Positions 16,073 through 26,096 of a stretch of 64,000 bases of DNA are shown one piece after another (the stretch's first letter is position 1; every line of letters begins with the position of its first letter). Under the pieces are notes generated by a model. It did no database searches and had not been told where the DNA came from. It saw only the letters and a program-made list of their open reading frames with translations. Made by a program: the position numbers and the translations under genes. The stretch is from PALSA-612 sp046729255 (GTDB lineage Bacteria; Actinomycetota; Thermoleophilia; Gaiellales; Gaiellaceae), in NCBI GenBank assembly GCA_046729255.1, contig JBKPGF010000004.1, positions 47,602 to 111,601 on the forward strand, read 5' to 3'.

Positions 16073-17647
16073 CTAGTTGAACTTGAAGTTGGCCTTGAGC
16101 TCCTGGCCGTCCGAGAACTGGAGGATCAGCGTGCGGCACTGTCCCCTCCACGAACTCGAGGTCTTCCAGTTGTACGTGTAGGTTCCGGACGCCGCGTCGT
16201 AGACGAGCCCTGAGGCGTTCGTCGTCGTCGTCTCGACAGGGTCGACACTAGCGCTGCACTCGCCGCCGACCGCCAGCGGATAGTCATCGGCGAAGATGTC
16301 GAGCCCGTAGTCACCACCGAGGGAGAACCTCACCGGCACGCTGCGGCCGGCCTTCATCGTGTTCACCGTCGGATACGCGTCGACCGGCTGGAACGGCCCT
16401 GTAACGTCATAGATCTGAGGGTCGTAGCCGACGGCGACGACCGAGAACGACGTGATCTCACCGCAGACGATCTGGTCCGGGAACCCCGAAATGGACGTCG
16501 TGGGGACATCCTCCCAGTTGCCGTTCACGTAGTGCTTGATCTCCGGCGTGGCACCAGCCGGAAGCGATCCGTACGGCAAGCAGATGGTGATGACCGTACC
16601 GGCAGGAGGGGCAGGGCTCGCCGAGATGTCGTAGACGGCCGGCGGATCGCCGACGTTGAACTGGCCCTCCGTGTCAGGCACATCCGTGAGGTGGATCACT
16701 GTCGTCGCGACGGGTCCGTCGAGCTCGGAGAACTCGACGCTGACACCCCCGGCACCTTCGAAGTCTGTCAGCAGGAGATTGTCCGGGTCCGCCGTCTGCT
16801 CGTCGAACGTCCCCTCGGCGGGGTGCGTCGAGCCGAACTGGAGCCGGAAGTGACCAACGGCCGGATCGACAAATCCCGGAGGATTGCCGGCGCCTGGGGG
16901 CAGAGCGTTACAGCATGTCGCGAGGTCGTTCGAGAAGTACGCCTCGGCCACGCCGCTGCTGCCGAGGTCAGGGGGACCGGAGGTAACGGTGAACGACAGC
17001 ACACCCGCGTTGAGCACGTAGAACGCGCCGGTGATGGGAGCAGAGCCCCCGCCGGGATTCCCTCCGCTCGGCTCCTGCTCGAACGTGCGGCAGACGCCCC
17101 AGTTCCCGTCGTTCGCAAGTGACGACACGTTGGCCACGATGTCAGCGCTCGAGTCGAAGTTCGTGTCGATCTTGATCGTCCCCGACAGCGTGAGCGGGCC
17201 GGTCGGCAACCCGAACGACCCCATGGGCGCGTCGCTGGGGAACGGTTGAAACTCTCCGACGGGCAAGCCGTCTTGGTCGCCAATCGTCGCCGTCAACTCC
17301 CAGTCGACGCTGCCGTTAAGCCACGGCGCCCCGATCGGCACGAACGCGGATCCGGTCGTGCGATGGATGTGGATCTGTGAGGGGCTCGTGGCATCACCAC
17401 AGTCGGCCTGGTCAAGACCGGTGGCCGGAAACGCCAGCGGCTGGTAATTCGTCGTGTTGAAGCAGTCCGACACCGCAGGCCCAACGTTGAAGTTGGTCTG
17501 AAGCGGACATGGGTAGAAGCTGTCGGCAATCCGAACGTTCGGATCCCCGAGATCGGCGGCGGTCGCCGATCCGACCACCGTCACGAGAGTGATGAGCAGC
17601 GCGAAGGCAGTAAGCCAGCGCAGGGCTCGTTGTTGCCGCAGATTCAC
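16073..17647 (-). CDS. Secreted protein with C-terminal PxKF-type domain
   Basis: 524 residues. Sec-type signal peptide (basic MNLRQQRALRW, hydrophobic core 11-28, likely cut after ATA). The next 300 residues are a Cys-containing beta-rich region I do not recognise. Around 330-415 is a domain with VITICLPYGSLPAG, IKHYVNG and DQIVCGEITSFSVVAVG, seen in many actinobacterial surface proteins. The last ~100 residues are the PxKF-type domain: PTVNTMKAGRSVPVRFSLGG to the exact C-terminal ANFKFN. GTG start preceded by a clear GGGGGAGG Shine-Dalgarno, unlike the leaderless neighbours. Probably extracellular. Confidence 0.8.
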   Translation of the reverse strand: MNLRQQRALRWLTAFALLITLVTVVGSATAADLGDPNVRIADSFYPCPLQTNFNVGPAVSDCFNTTNYQPLAFPATGLDQADCGDATSPSQIHIHRTTGSAFVPIGAPWLNGSVDWELTATIGDQDGLPVGEFQPFPSDAPMGSFGLPTGPLTLSGTIKIDTNFDSSADIVANVSSLANDGNWGVCRTFEQEPSGGNPGGGSAPITGAFYVLNAGVLSFTVTSGPPDLGSSGVAEAYFSNDLATCCNALPPGAGNPPGFVDPAVGHFRLQFGSTHPAEGTFDEQTADPDNLLLTDFEGAGGVSVEFSELDGPVATTVIHLTDVPDTEGQFNVGDPPAVYDISASPAPPAGTVITICLPYGSLPAGATPEIKHYVNGNWEDVPTTSISGFPDQIVCGEITSFSVVAVGYDPQIYDVTGPFQPVDAYPTVNTMKAGRSVPVRFSLGGDYGLDIFADDYPLAVGGECSASVDPVETTTTNASGLVYDAASGTYTYNWKTSSSWRGQCRTLILQFSDGQELKANFKFN

Positions 17648-17748
17648 AGTTGTTACCTCCCCCGGGGGCTTCGCCTCTTGACTGGACGCGCATCTTGATC
17701 CGATCGCGACAAGAAAATCAACACCGAGCGACCACGTCTTACAATCTC

Positions 17749-18099
17749 GTGGCAGTGGTCACGTGGTCAACCGTGCGCAAGATCGCGCTCTCGCTGCCCG
17801 AGGCGGTCGAGGACCCCGGCGAGCGACCGGGATACCGCGTGCGCGGAAAGCTCTTTGCCTGGAAGAGCCGCGACCGTGACGGCGGGACGCTCGCGCTGCG
17901 CGTCGACCGTGACGAGAAGCAGCTCATGCTCGACACGCATCCCGACCTCTACTTCCAGACGCCGCACTACGAGGGCTACCCGGGCGTGCTCGTCCACCTC
18001 GACGCGATCGACGTCGACGAGCTTCGCGAACGGATTGAGGACGCCTGGCTCATCCAGGCGCCGAAGCGCCTCGCGAACGAGTACCTGAAGACGGCCTAG
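17749..18099 (+). CDS. MmcQ/YjbR family DNA-binding-like protein
   Basis: About 116 residues from GTG 17749 (GTG 17755 is equally possible). The pattern STVRKIALSLPEAVE, KLFAWKS, LALRVD and DAWLIQAPKRLANEYL is that of the YjbR/CyaY-fold MmcQ family, small proteins of unknown biochemical role. No Shine-Dalgarno is present; a TACAAT hexamer lies 3 or 9 bases upstream, so the message may be leaderless. Divergent from the PxKF gene. Confidence 0.8.
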   Translation: MAVVTWSTVRKIALSLPEAVEDPGERPGYRVRGKLFAWKSRDRDGGTLALRVDRDEKQLMLDTHPDLYFQTPHYEGYPGVLVHLDAIDVDELRERIEDAWLIQAPKRLANEYLKTA

Positions 18100-18641
18100 A
18101 GCTCGGGGAGGTCGCCCTCCGAGTACGGCTGAAAGAGCGGCTCGCGGGGGTACGGCGCGTAGGCCTCCCTCGGCAGCGGAGTCTCGACCTCGACGCTCGC
18201 GCCGTGCTTCGCAGCCGCCTCGCTCACGGGATACACGATCGCGTCGTCCTCCGTTCGTGCGCCGACCGTGACCATCACGCATGGCCCATCGCCGGCGCCG
18301 ATGAAGGTGTGGTTCGTCCCTGAGGGGCAGTGGACGAAGTCCCAGGCTTTGAGTGAGCGCTCCTCACCCTCGATGACCGCGGTGCACTCGCCCGAGACGA
18401 CGAGGAAATCTTCCTGGCCCGTCTCGCCGTGGTACATGCCGCTCGGCTGGCCCGGCTGGAGCACGGCGATCCGCATGCCGAGCTGCGCGAAGTCGCCGTC
18501 GCCTTCGAGATCCGCCCAACGGCCCAACCCCTGACGCTCCCACCAGCGCGCGTCGCGGGCGCTGAGAACGAACCAGCCCGATCCCTCTGCGCCGAGGCCC
18601 TCCGGCAACGTCTCGAGCCGGGCCTCCGGAACGCCACTCAC
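18096..18641 (-). CDS. Cupin-domain protein, tandem copy 4
   Basis: 181 residues, last of four paralogous minus-strand cupin genes. A short N-terminal part (FVLSARDARWW) precedes a single beta-barrel cupin domain: motif 1 as MYHGETGQEDFLVVSGE (about 69-85), motif 2 as WDFVHCPSGTNHTF. The usual HxH of motif 1 is reduced to one His, with candidate ligands His, Glu and the motif-2 His. This copy has CPSGTNH where the other three have CPPW(T/A)xH, closer to the ordinary PxGxxH form. GTG start overlapping the previous gene's stop by 4 bases. Confidence 0.85.
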   Translation of the reverse strand: MSGVPEARLETLPEGLGAEGSGWFVLSARDARWWERQGLGRWADLEGDGDFAQLGMRIAVLQPGQPSGMYHGETGQEDFLVVSGECTAVIEGEERSLKAWDFVHCPSGTNHTFIGAGDGPCVMVTVGARTEDDAIVYPVSEAAAKHGASVEVETPLPREAYAPYPREPLFQPYSEGDLPEL

Positions 18642-19171
18642 GGCAGCCAGCCTTCCTCGTAGCGCGTGCGCGACGGCCGTTCGAAGCGTGCGTACGCCTT
18701 CTGTGGCTCGTTCGTCTCCGCTTCGGCGCTTGCGCCGTACCTCGCGGCGACCTCATTGACTGGATAGACGATCGCGCCCCCGCTCCCCCGCCGTCCGACC
18801 ATGACGATCACACACGGGCGCTCCCCGGCACCGACGAAGACGTGCTCTGCCCACGGCGGGCAGTGGACGAAGTCCCACGCCTTCAGGCCGCGTTCCTCGC
18901 CTTCAACGATGGCGATGCACTCGCCGGAGAGGACGAGAAAGCCCTCCTGGCGCGACTCGCCGTGGTACATGCAGTTCGGCTGACCGGGCTGGAGCACCTC
19001 CACGTGGAAGCCGAGCTCGGAGAATCGCGGCTCGCCCTCGAAGGTCGTCGCCTGGCCGAGGTCGTCGCTCTTCCACCATGCCGCATCACGCGCGTTGAGG
19101 ACGAACCACCCGTCGCCCTCCGGCACGAGGCCGGTGTCCGTCTGCTTCAACTCCGCCTCGGGAACACTCAC
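18638..19171 (-). CDS. Cupin-domain protein, tandem copy 3
   Basis: 177 residues from GTG 19171. Same layout as its neighbours: VPEAELKQTDTGLVPEGDGWFVLNARDAAWW, then MYHGESRQEGFLVLSGE and WDFVHCPPWAEHVFVGAGE. In motif 1 the acidic residue after QE is Gly (QEGF instead of QEDF). The C-terminal tail YPVNEVAARYGASAEAET is shared by all copies. 4-base GTGA overlap at both ends. No signal peptide; ligand unknown. Confidence 0.85.
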   Translation of the reverse strand: MSVPEAELKQTDTGLVPEGDGWFVLNARDAAWWKSDDLGQATTFEGEPRFSELGFHVEVLQPGQPNCMYHGESRQEGFLVLSGECIAIVEGEERGLKAWDFVHCPPWAEHVFVGAGERPCVIVMVGRRGSGGAIVYPVNEVAARYGASAEAETNEPQKAYARFERPSRTRYEEGWLP

Positions 19172-19665
19172 CAGTCCGGGAGGTCGCCTTCGCGGCACGG
19201 ACTCGGTTCTCGGCGTGTGAACCGTGCGTAGGCCTCTGCCGGATCGGGCGTCGTGACCTCGACGCTCGCGCCGTGCTTTGCCGCCGCGTCGTCGACGGGA
19301 TAGGTGGTCTCCTCGTCCGCTTCCGGCTTTCGTCCGCCGACCATGACGATGGCGCACGGGCCGTCCCCGGCGCCGACGAAGACGTGCTCAGTCCATGGTG
19401 GGCAATGGACGAAGTCCCACGGCTCGAGCCGGCGTTCCTCTCCCTCGATGACGAGCACGCACTCGCCGGAGAGCACGAGGAAGTCCTCCTGCTCCGACTC
19501 GCCGTGATACATGCAGACGGGCACGCCCGGGTCGACGACGACGAGCTGGAAGCCAAGCTGGTCGAAGTCACGATCGCCTTCGAGGTTCGCCCAGCGCCCG
19601 AGTCCTTCGCGTCCTCTCCAGTCGACACCAAGTGCATTCACGACGTAGGCGCCGTCGCCGCTCAT
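19168..19665 (-). CDS. Cupin-domain protein, tandem copy 2
   Basis: 165 residues from ATG 19665, shortest of the four because the VPEAxLKxT N-terminus is missing and it starts MSGDGAYVVNALGVDW. Cupin motifs: MYHGESEQEDFLVLSGE and WDFVHCPPWTEHVFVGAGD. Coupled by 4-base overlaps to the copies on both sides, so all four are probably made from one message in similar amounts. Confidence 0.85.
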   Translation of the reverse strand: MSGDGAYVVNALGVDWRGREGLGRWANLEGDRDFDQLGFQLVVVDPGVPVCMYHGESEQEDFLVLSGECVLVIEGEERRLEPWDFVHCPPWTEHVFVGAGDGPCAIVMVGGRKPEADEETTYPVDDAAAKHGASVEVTTPDPAEAYARFTRREPSPCREGDLPDW

Positions 19666-20189
19666 GGCAGCCACCCATCCTCGTATGCCGACCTCTTCTC
19701 CGGCCCGAAGCGGGTGTACGCCTCGTCCGGCTTCGTCGTCTCCTCCTCGACGCTCGCGCCGTGCTTCGCGGCCACATCGTTGACCGGATAGACCGCCTCG
19801 AAACCCCCCGCCCGGTTGCCGGCCATGACGATGACACACGGCCCGTCGCCGGCGCCCACGAACGTGTGCTGCGTCCACGGTGGGCAGTGGAAGAAATCCC
19901 AGGCCTTCAGCGGCCGCTCCTCTCCGTCGATGATCGCCATGCACTCGCCGGAGACGACGAGGAAGTCTTCCTGGCCGGACTCGCCATGGTAGAGGCCACG
20001 CTGACCCGGCGAGAGAATCTGGATGCGGAAGCCGAGCTGGGTCCACTCCTGCCGCCCTTCGAAGTCCGTGTCCTGCCCGCGCTCCTCGCTCCGAATCCAG
20101 GTCACGTCCCGCGCGTTGACCACGAACCACCCTTCGCCCTCGGGAACGAGGCCTGCCTCCGTCTCCTTCAGGACCGCCTCAGGAACCAT
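19662..20189 (-). CDS. Cupin-domain protein, tandem copy 1
   Basis: 175 residues from ATG 20189, first gene of the four-cupin unit. N-terminus MVPEAVLKETEAGLVPEGEGWFVVNARDV; motifs LYHGESGQEDFLVVSGE and WDFFHCPPWTQHTFVGAGD. A TAACTA hexamer on the minus strand (20202-20197) seven bases before the ATG could be its -10, but it lies in a stretch that is conserved in front of the second secreted paralogue at 22 kb, so that signal may belong to the plus-strand gene. Function unknown; small-molecule binding or isomerase activity is typical of cupins. Confidence 0.85.
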   Translation of the reverse strand: MVPEAVLKETEAGLVPEGEGWFVVNARDVTWIRSEERGQDTDFEGRQEWTQLGFRIQILSPGQRGLYHGESGQEDFLVVSGECMAIIDGEERPLKAWDFFHCPPWTQHTFVGAGDGPCVIVMAGNRAGGFEAVYPVNDVAAKHGASVEEETTKPDEAYTRFGPEKRSAYEDGWLP

Positions 20190-20191
20190 GA

Positions 20192-20294
20192 GGGAATAGT
20201 TAGCACAAGGGAAAAAGCCGGCAAAGACGGCGTCCGGAGCGACTTGAAACGCGGCATCTCGGGTAGCGGAGGCGGACACCCAAGGAGGTGTGTC
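20192..20294 (+). promoter_or_regulatory. Conserved 5' leader of secreted Ig-like gene, copy A
   Basis: The leader shares an ungapped core with the one at about 21961-22068 (GAAT-GTTAGC--AAGG-AAAAGC). After this core comes a short stem (GCCG...CGGC), later GGTAGCGGAGG, then a strong AAGGAGGTG Shine-Dalgarno. The order (purine-rich AAGG-AAAA, stem, GGTAGCGG) recalls the c-di-GMP-I (GEMM) riboswitch, but the match is partial and was made by eye. Confidence 0.35.
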
Positions 20295-21899
20295 ATGCAC
20301 GCAGCAGAAACGAGAACGCCGCGACGGCGAATGCGACTGCTCCTTCGTGTCGCAATCCCTGTCGCCGCCGCGGCCACATTGACCGCAGCGCTTCTGCCGG
20401 GCTCGGGGTCAGCCGTTGCGCTCGTACCCCCGAACAACACAGCCGAGCCGAGCATTGTCGGCGACGCCATCGAGGGTCGGACGCTCACTGCGAGCCAAGG
20501 CACGTGGTCCGGCACGACACCGATGTCGTTCGCCTACCGCTGGCTGCGCTGTCCGCCTGACGGTGGAGCTGCTGACGGCTCCAACTGCGCCCCCATTGGA
20601 GGCAACGCCGGTGACGATACGACGTACCGGCTGCGGGACGCCGACGTGGGGATCAGGATCCGGGTCCGTGTGACAGCCTCGAATACTGATGGCTCTGACA
20701 CGGCCGTCTCCAACCCGACAGCGGTTGTTCAGGGATCAGCCCGACCTCGGGTCGTCAGCCCACCGACGATCTTCGGCTCGCCCGTCGTCGGCGCGACACA
20801 GACGGCGGACCCAGGGACGTGGTCCGGCACGCAGCCGATCTCGTTCGCATACCAGTGGCGTAGCTGCAACTCGAACGGCGGCAACTGTTCGTCGATCTCC
20901 GGAGCCACGGCGAAGACATACGTGGCGAGGCAGGCCGACGTAGGCAGGACGCTGCGCGTCCGCGTGACTGCAACGAACTCGATCGCCAGCGACACCGAGA
21001 CGTCCGCCCCGACGGCTGTCGTCACGGAGGAGCCGGTCACGGGCTGCCCGAGCGGTAGCGGCCCGATCAGCATCGGCCAGCTCACACCGCCGGCACGCCT
21101 GCTGGTTGACCGCTTCCGCGTATCGCCGAATCCGATTCCGCTCTCGACGAACGGTCTCACTGTCCGCTTCCACGTCTCGGCGTGTGGCGGGCGTGACGTC
21201 GCAGGCGCGCTCGTGTATGTCACGGCCGTGCCGTTCAACCAGTTCGCGATCCCGCCTGAGCAGCAGACGGGCGGTGATGGCTGGGCGACGATGCAGATGA
21301 ACAGGCTCCGTGGCTTCCCGGCTGCGGACAATCAGTCGCTGCTCGTGATGTTCGTCCGCGCCCGCAAGGGGACCGAGCCCGTGCTCGCGGGCGTATCGAC
21401 GCGGCGTCTGATCTCGTTCCAGCTGAGTCGCGGCGCCCGCTTCACATCGCATGCCGACGGCAATGCAAGGCTGACGGCCGCTCCGACGTCGACCGTCGCT
21501 GCCGCGGCCTGTCCTGCCGGAAACGGCCCGATGCAGGTCAACCAGGTCACACCGCCGGCGCGGCTTCTCGTCGACCGCTTCCAGGTCGTGCCGAATCCAG
21601 TCTCCCGCACGACCGACGGTCTCAATGTCCGCTTCCACGTCTCCGCGTGTGGCGGGCGTGACGTCGCAGGCGCGCTCGTGTATGTCACGGCCGTGCCGTT
21701 CAACCAGTTCGCGATCCCGCCTGAGCAGCAGACAGGTGGTGACGGCTGGGCGACGATGCACATGGACCGGCTGTCCGGCTTCCCGGCAGCCAAGAAGCAG
21801 ACCCTGCTCGTGATGTTCGCCCGCGCTCGCAAGCCTGGCGAGCCCGTGCTCGCGGGCATCTCGACGCGACGGCTGATCTCCTTCCGCCTCGCGAAGTAG
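20295..21899 (+). CDS. Secreted protein, Ig-like repeats plus duplicated C-terminal domain
   Basis: 534 residues from ATG 20295, chosen for the perfect AAGGAGGTG site 4 bases upstream; the open frame extends 221 codons further but without support. Signal peptide (RRRMRLLLRVAIPVAAAATLTAAL). Two Ig-like repeats follow (about 50-140 and 145-235), each with GTWSGTxPxSFAYxW, a Cys pair and RVRVTA. Then comes a ~120-residue domain (RLLVDRF to RRLISF) of unknown function that occurs twice in tandem (about 265-385 and 410-534); the copies share an exact 89-base run. Probably a cell-surface or extracellular adhesive or carbohydrate-binding protein. Confidence 0.85.
   Translation: MHAAETRTPRRRMRLLLRVAIPVAAAATLTAALLPGSGSAVALVPPNNTAEPSIVGDAIEGRTLTASQGTWSGTTPMSFAYRWLRCPPDGGAADGSNCAPIGGNAGDDTTYRLRDADVGIRIRVRVTASNTDGSDTAVSNPTAVVQGSARPRVVSPPTIFGSPVVGATQTADPGTWSGTQPISFAYQWRSCNSNGGNCSSISGATAKTYVARQADVGRTLRVRVTATNSIASDTETSAPTAVVTEEPVTGCPSGSGPISIGQLTPPARLLVDRFRVSPNPIPLSTNGLTVRFHVSACGGRDVAGALVYVTAVPFNQFAIPPEQQTGGDGWATMQMNRLRGFPAADNQSLLVMFVRARKGTEPVLAGVSTRRLISFQLSRGARFTSHADGNARLTAAPTSTVAAAACPAGNGPMQVNQVTPPARLLVDRFQVVPNPVSRTTDGLNVRFHVSACGGRDVAGALVYVTAVPFNQFAIPPEQQTGGDGWATMHMDRLSGFPAAKKQTLLVMFARARKPGEPVLAGISTRRLISFRLAK
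21180..21268 (+). repeat. Intragenic 89-base exact repeat, copy 1
   Basis: Identical to 21645-21733. It codes for the centre of the duplicated C-terminal domain (ACGGRDVAGALVYVTAVPF and on). Exact identity amid diverged flanks suggests recent duplication or gene conversion. Confidence 0.9.
21645..21733 (+). repeat. Intragenic 89-base exact repeat, copy 2
   Basis: Identical to 21180-21268; the bases directly outside both ends differ between the copies. Confidence 0.9.
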
Positions 21900-21913
21900 G
21901 CGAAATAGCAAGA

Positions 21914-21949
21914 GGCTGAGCCGCCGGGGAGTGTGCCGGCGGCTCAGCC
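21914..21949. terminator. Perfect 14-bp hairpin after secreted gene A
   Basis: GGCTGAGCCGCCGG, an 8-base loop, and the exact complement, starting 15 bases after the stop. Nearly the same stem follows the paralogue at 23210. No T tract. Confidence 0.65.
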
Positions 21950-21960
21950 CAATCCGTGTG

Positions 21961-22068
21961 CGAATCGTTAGCGAAAAGGAAAAAGCGGGAAAAACCGGCC
22001 CGTAAGCCTTCTCCTGCTGGTCCAGACGCGGTCCAAGTGGGTATCGGGCGACTATCGAAGGAGGTGTC
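21961..22068 (+). promoter_or_regulatory. Conserved 5' leader of secreted Ig-like gene, copy B
   Basis: Homologous to the leader at 20192-20294. Shared core GAAT-GTTAGC--AAGG-AAAAGC, then CGGG...CCGG stem, CCCGTAAGCC, and GGGTATCGGGCGAC before a GAAGGAGGTG site. The layout resembles a c-di-GMP-I aptamer only loosely. Confidence 0.35.
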
Positions 22069-23196
22069 ATGCATCGACCTGCAACGAACAGAAGGCTGCG
22101 ACGACTCCTGGCGCGTGTTGGACTGCCGCTCGGGGCCGCCGCAGCATTGACGGCCGCCCTACTGCCTGGATCGGGCTCGGCGGTGGCACTCGTCCCGCCG
22201 AACAATACGGGGGAGCCGAGCATCGTCGGCCAGGCGATCGACGGCCGAACGCTGACTGCCAATCGTGGCACGTGGTCGGGCTCGACCCCGATGTCGTTCG
22301 GGTACCGCTGGCTGCGCTGTCCGACGGACGGCGGAGCGCCCGATGGCTCCAACTGTGCACCCATCGGCGGCGCCACGGGGAACAGCTACCAGCTGCGCAA
22401 CGCCGACGTCGGCATCAGGATCCGCGTGCGGGTGACCGCCACGAACGCGGACGGCTCTGACGTGGCGGCTTCCAACCCGACAGGGATCGTCCAGGGCTCC
22501 GCGCGGCCTCGCGCCGCCTCGCCGCCGACGATCTCGGGAACGCCGGTCGTCGGCAACACGCAGACGGCGGACCCCGGCACGTGGTCGGGGACTCAGCCGA
22601 TCACGTTCAGCTTCCAGTGGCGAAGCTGTAACGCCGGAGGTGGCAACTGCTCGAACGTCTCGGGCGCGACCGGTCGGACGTATGTCGCGCGCCAGGCCGA
22701 CCTCGGTAGGACGCTCCGCGTGCGTGTGACCGCGCGTAACGCCATCGGCACCGAGACGGAGACCTCCGCCCCGACCGCCGTCATCAACGTCGCCGCTCCC
22801 ACCGGGTGCCCCGGCGGCAGCGGTCCGATCAACATCACGCAGGTGACGCCGCCCGCCCGCCTGCTGGTTGACCGCTTCCAGGTCCAGCCGAACCCGATCC
22901 CGCGGTCGACGACCGGCCTCATCGTCGCATTCCGCGTGACGGCGTGCGGTGGCCGGCCCGTGGCTGGCGCGCTCGTCTACGTCACGGCGGTGCCGTTCAA
23001 CCAGTTCACGATCCCCCCCGAGGCTCAGACCGGAGGGGACGGCATGGCAATCCTGCGCATGGAGCGCGGCAGGAAGTTCCCGGCGGCGAGCAACCAGACG
23101 CTGGTCGTGATGTTCGTGCGCGCCCGCAAGGGCGGCGAGCCCGTGCTCGCGGGCATCTCGACGCGGCGACTGATCTCGTTCCGCCTCGCGAAGTAA
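22069..23196 (+). CDS. Secreted protein, two Ig-like repeats plus one C-terminal domain
   Basis: 375 residues, paralogue of the gene at 20295 but with a single copy of the C-terminal domain. ATG start 5 bases after AAGGAGGTG. Signal peptide with RRLLARVGLPLGAAAALTAALLPGSGSA. Ig-like repeats at about 45-130 and 140-230, each with the GTWSG motif and a Cys pair; C-terminal domain from RLLVDRFQV to RRLISFRLAK. Both paralogues end in the same RLAK. Predicted extracellular; function unknown. Confidence 0.85.
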   Translation: MHRPATNRRLRRLLARVGLPLGAAAALTAALLPGSGSAVALVPPNNTGEPSIVGQAIDGRTLTANRGTWSGSTPMSFGYRWLRCPTDGGAPDGSNCAPIGGATGNSYQLRNADVGIRIRVRVTATNADGSDVAASNPTGIVQGSARPRAASPPTISGTPVVGNTQTADPGTWSGTQPITFSFQWRSCNAGGGNCSNVSGATGRTYVARQADLGRTLRVRVTARNAIGTETETSAPTAVINVAAPTGCPGGSGPINITQVTPPARLLVDRFQVQPNPIPRSTTGLIVAFRVTACGGRPVAGALVYVTAVPFNQFTIPPEAQTGGDGMAILRMERGRKFPAASNQTLVVMFVRARKGGEPVLAGISTRRLISFRLAK

Positions 23197-23209
23197 GGCG
23201 CTAGTACGA

Positions 23210-23235
23210 GGCTGAGCCGTCGGTCTTCCGGCGGC

Positions 23236-23241
<6 letters not shown>
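23210..23241. terminator. 14-bp hairpin shared by secreted gene B and pyrG ends
   Basis: GGCTGAGCCGTCGG, TCTT loop, CCGGCGGCTCAGCC (one G-T pair). Nearly the same stem as at 21914. Its right arm covers the pyrG stop codon (23236-23238), so it can act on both convergent transcripts. Confidence 0.65.
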
Positions 23242-24887
<1,646 letters not shown>

Positions 24888-24891
<4 letters not shown>

Positions 24892-26096
24892 GGTTGTCTC
24901 CCGAGCGCGTCGAGCCGTCGGAGGACCGGCGTCCGCTCGATCAGCTCGCCGAGCGATCGAACTTCACCGAGGAGATTGAGGGAGGTCAGGGCGCCGATTG
25001 CAATCCATCGTCCGCGCGCCGGGAGCCTGCCCACGGACCTCAAGCCTAGCAAGCCCCCCAGGACGTTCGACCCCCCGTCACCCAGCATCGTCTGCTCCCG
25101 AAGATCACACGGCAGCAGGACGGCGGCCGGAAGCAGCGGCGCTCGCATCGGGACGGCTAGCACGAGGTAGGCCTTCAGCGCCCGGCCCGGCCTCGTGTCG
25201 AGCTGGTTCAAGAGGTTCGCCGCAAGCCCAACGAGCAGGGCGCCGGAAAGCTTGCGCGTCGCGAGCAGGCCCACCACCGGAATAGCCACGAGCTTGAGCA
25301 CGCCCGTCGTCCTGCCGGCCCGGAGGTGGGCCTTGATACCTCGCTCCGGCCCGCTCCAGAGATCGTCTGCGAGCCCGGCTGCGGCAACGGCAGTTGCTGC
25401 CGGCCCGCCTGCCAGGCCTAGGAGCCAGCCGACGAGCGGCAGCCGGAGCCCGCGGTGGTTGATCTCCTGCGGCCCGAGCGCGAGCAAGGCATCCACGAGC
25501 TGACGCCAGCGGTGCGCGAACCCCGCTGCGTCCCGCCCGGTCGCGCGGTGGCTCAGGACGAGCTCGACCTCGTGGACGGACAACCCGGCTTCGAGGGCGT
25601 CGACGGTCATGCCGACCTCGCAGCCGAACCCGGCCGCGAGAGGGAAGCACCGCTCACGCGCCTGCTCCGTCAGCGCACGCTGGCCGGACAGCGGCTCGCG
25701 CGGCTCAAAGCCGGTCCTCGCGTCGATGAGCGCGCGGGCCACCCGCTTGGCGATCCCGAAGCCGCCACCGCGCCGCTCGGCAAACGCCGCAACGGTGAGG
25801 TCGCCACCTGAGACAAGGAGCGGCGCCAGCTCTCCTCTTACGTCCGCGTCGCAGAGCAGCAAGGGACCCGGCGGTGCCTCGCGCTCCGCGAGCGTGAGCG
25901 CCTGTCCTTTTCCTCGCCTCGGCAGTCGAAGGACACGGGCGCCAGCGGCCTCGGCGACGGACGCAGTGCGGTCGTGAGACCCGTCGTCGGCCACGATCAC
26001 CGCAGCCTCGGGCAGCTCACGGCGGAGCGCCGCGACTGTCTCCCCTATCCGCTCCTCCTCGTCGCGGGCGGCGATGAGGATGGTCGGTGTGCTCAC
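24888..26096 (-). CDS. GT2-like glycosyltransferase fused to a MraY/WecA-like membrane segment
   Basis: 402 residues. Residues 1-215 are a GT-A glycosyltransferase: ILIAARDEEERIGET, DDGS (37-40), metal-binding DAD (83-85), and a later EPLSGQRAL acceptor region. Residues 218-375 are hydrophobic and carry signs of the MraY/WecA polyprenyl-phosphate phosphosugar transferases: GLADDL (241-246), NLLNQLDTRPGRALKAY (294-310) and MLGDGGSNVLGG (337-348). A full MraY has about 10 helices and 320 or more residues, so this half is short. GTG start, 4-base overlaps with steB and pyrG. Probably acts on a lipid-linked sugar at the inner membrane in envelope synthesis; inferred from domains and context. Confidence 0.75.

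Noticed and set aside
20197..20224. Leaderless promoter for the first cupin gene (TAACTA with TTGCCG 16 bases upstream)
   Set aside because: The same stretch is conserved before the second secreted gene, where no minus-strand gene starts, so the conservation probably serves the plus-strand genes; kept only as a remark.
19632..20294. 221-codon upstream extension of the first secreted Ig-like gene
   Set aside because: It runs antisense through a cupin gene and lacks protein character; the ATG at 20295 has a perfect Shine-Dalgarno and a signal peptide.
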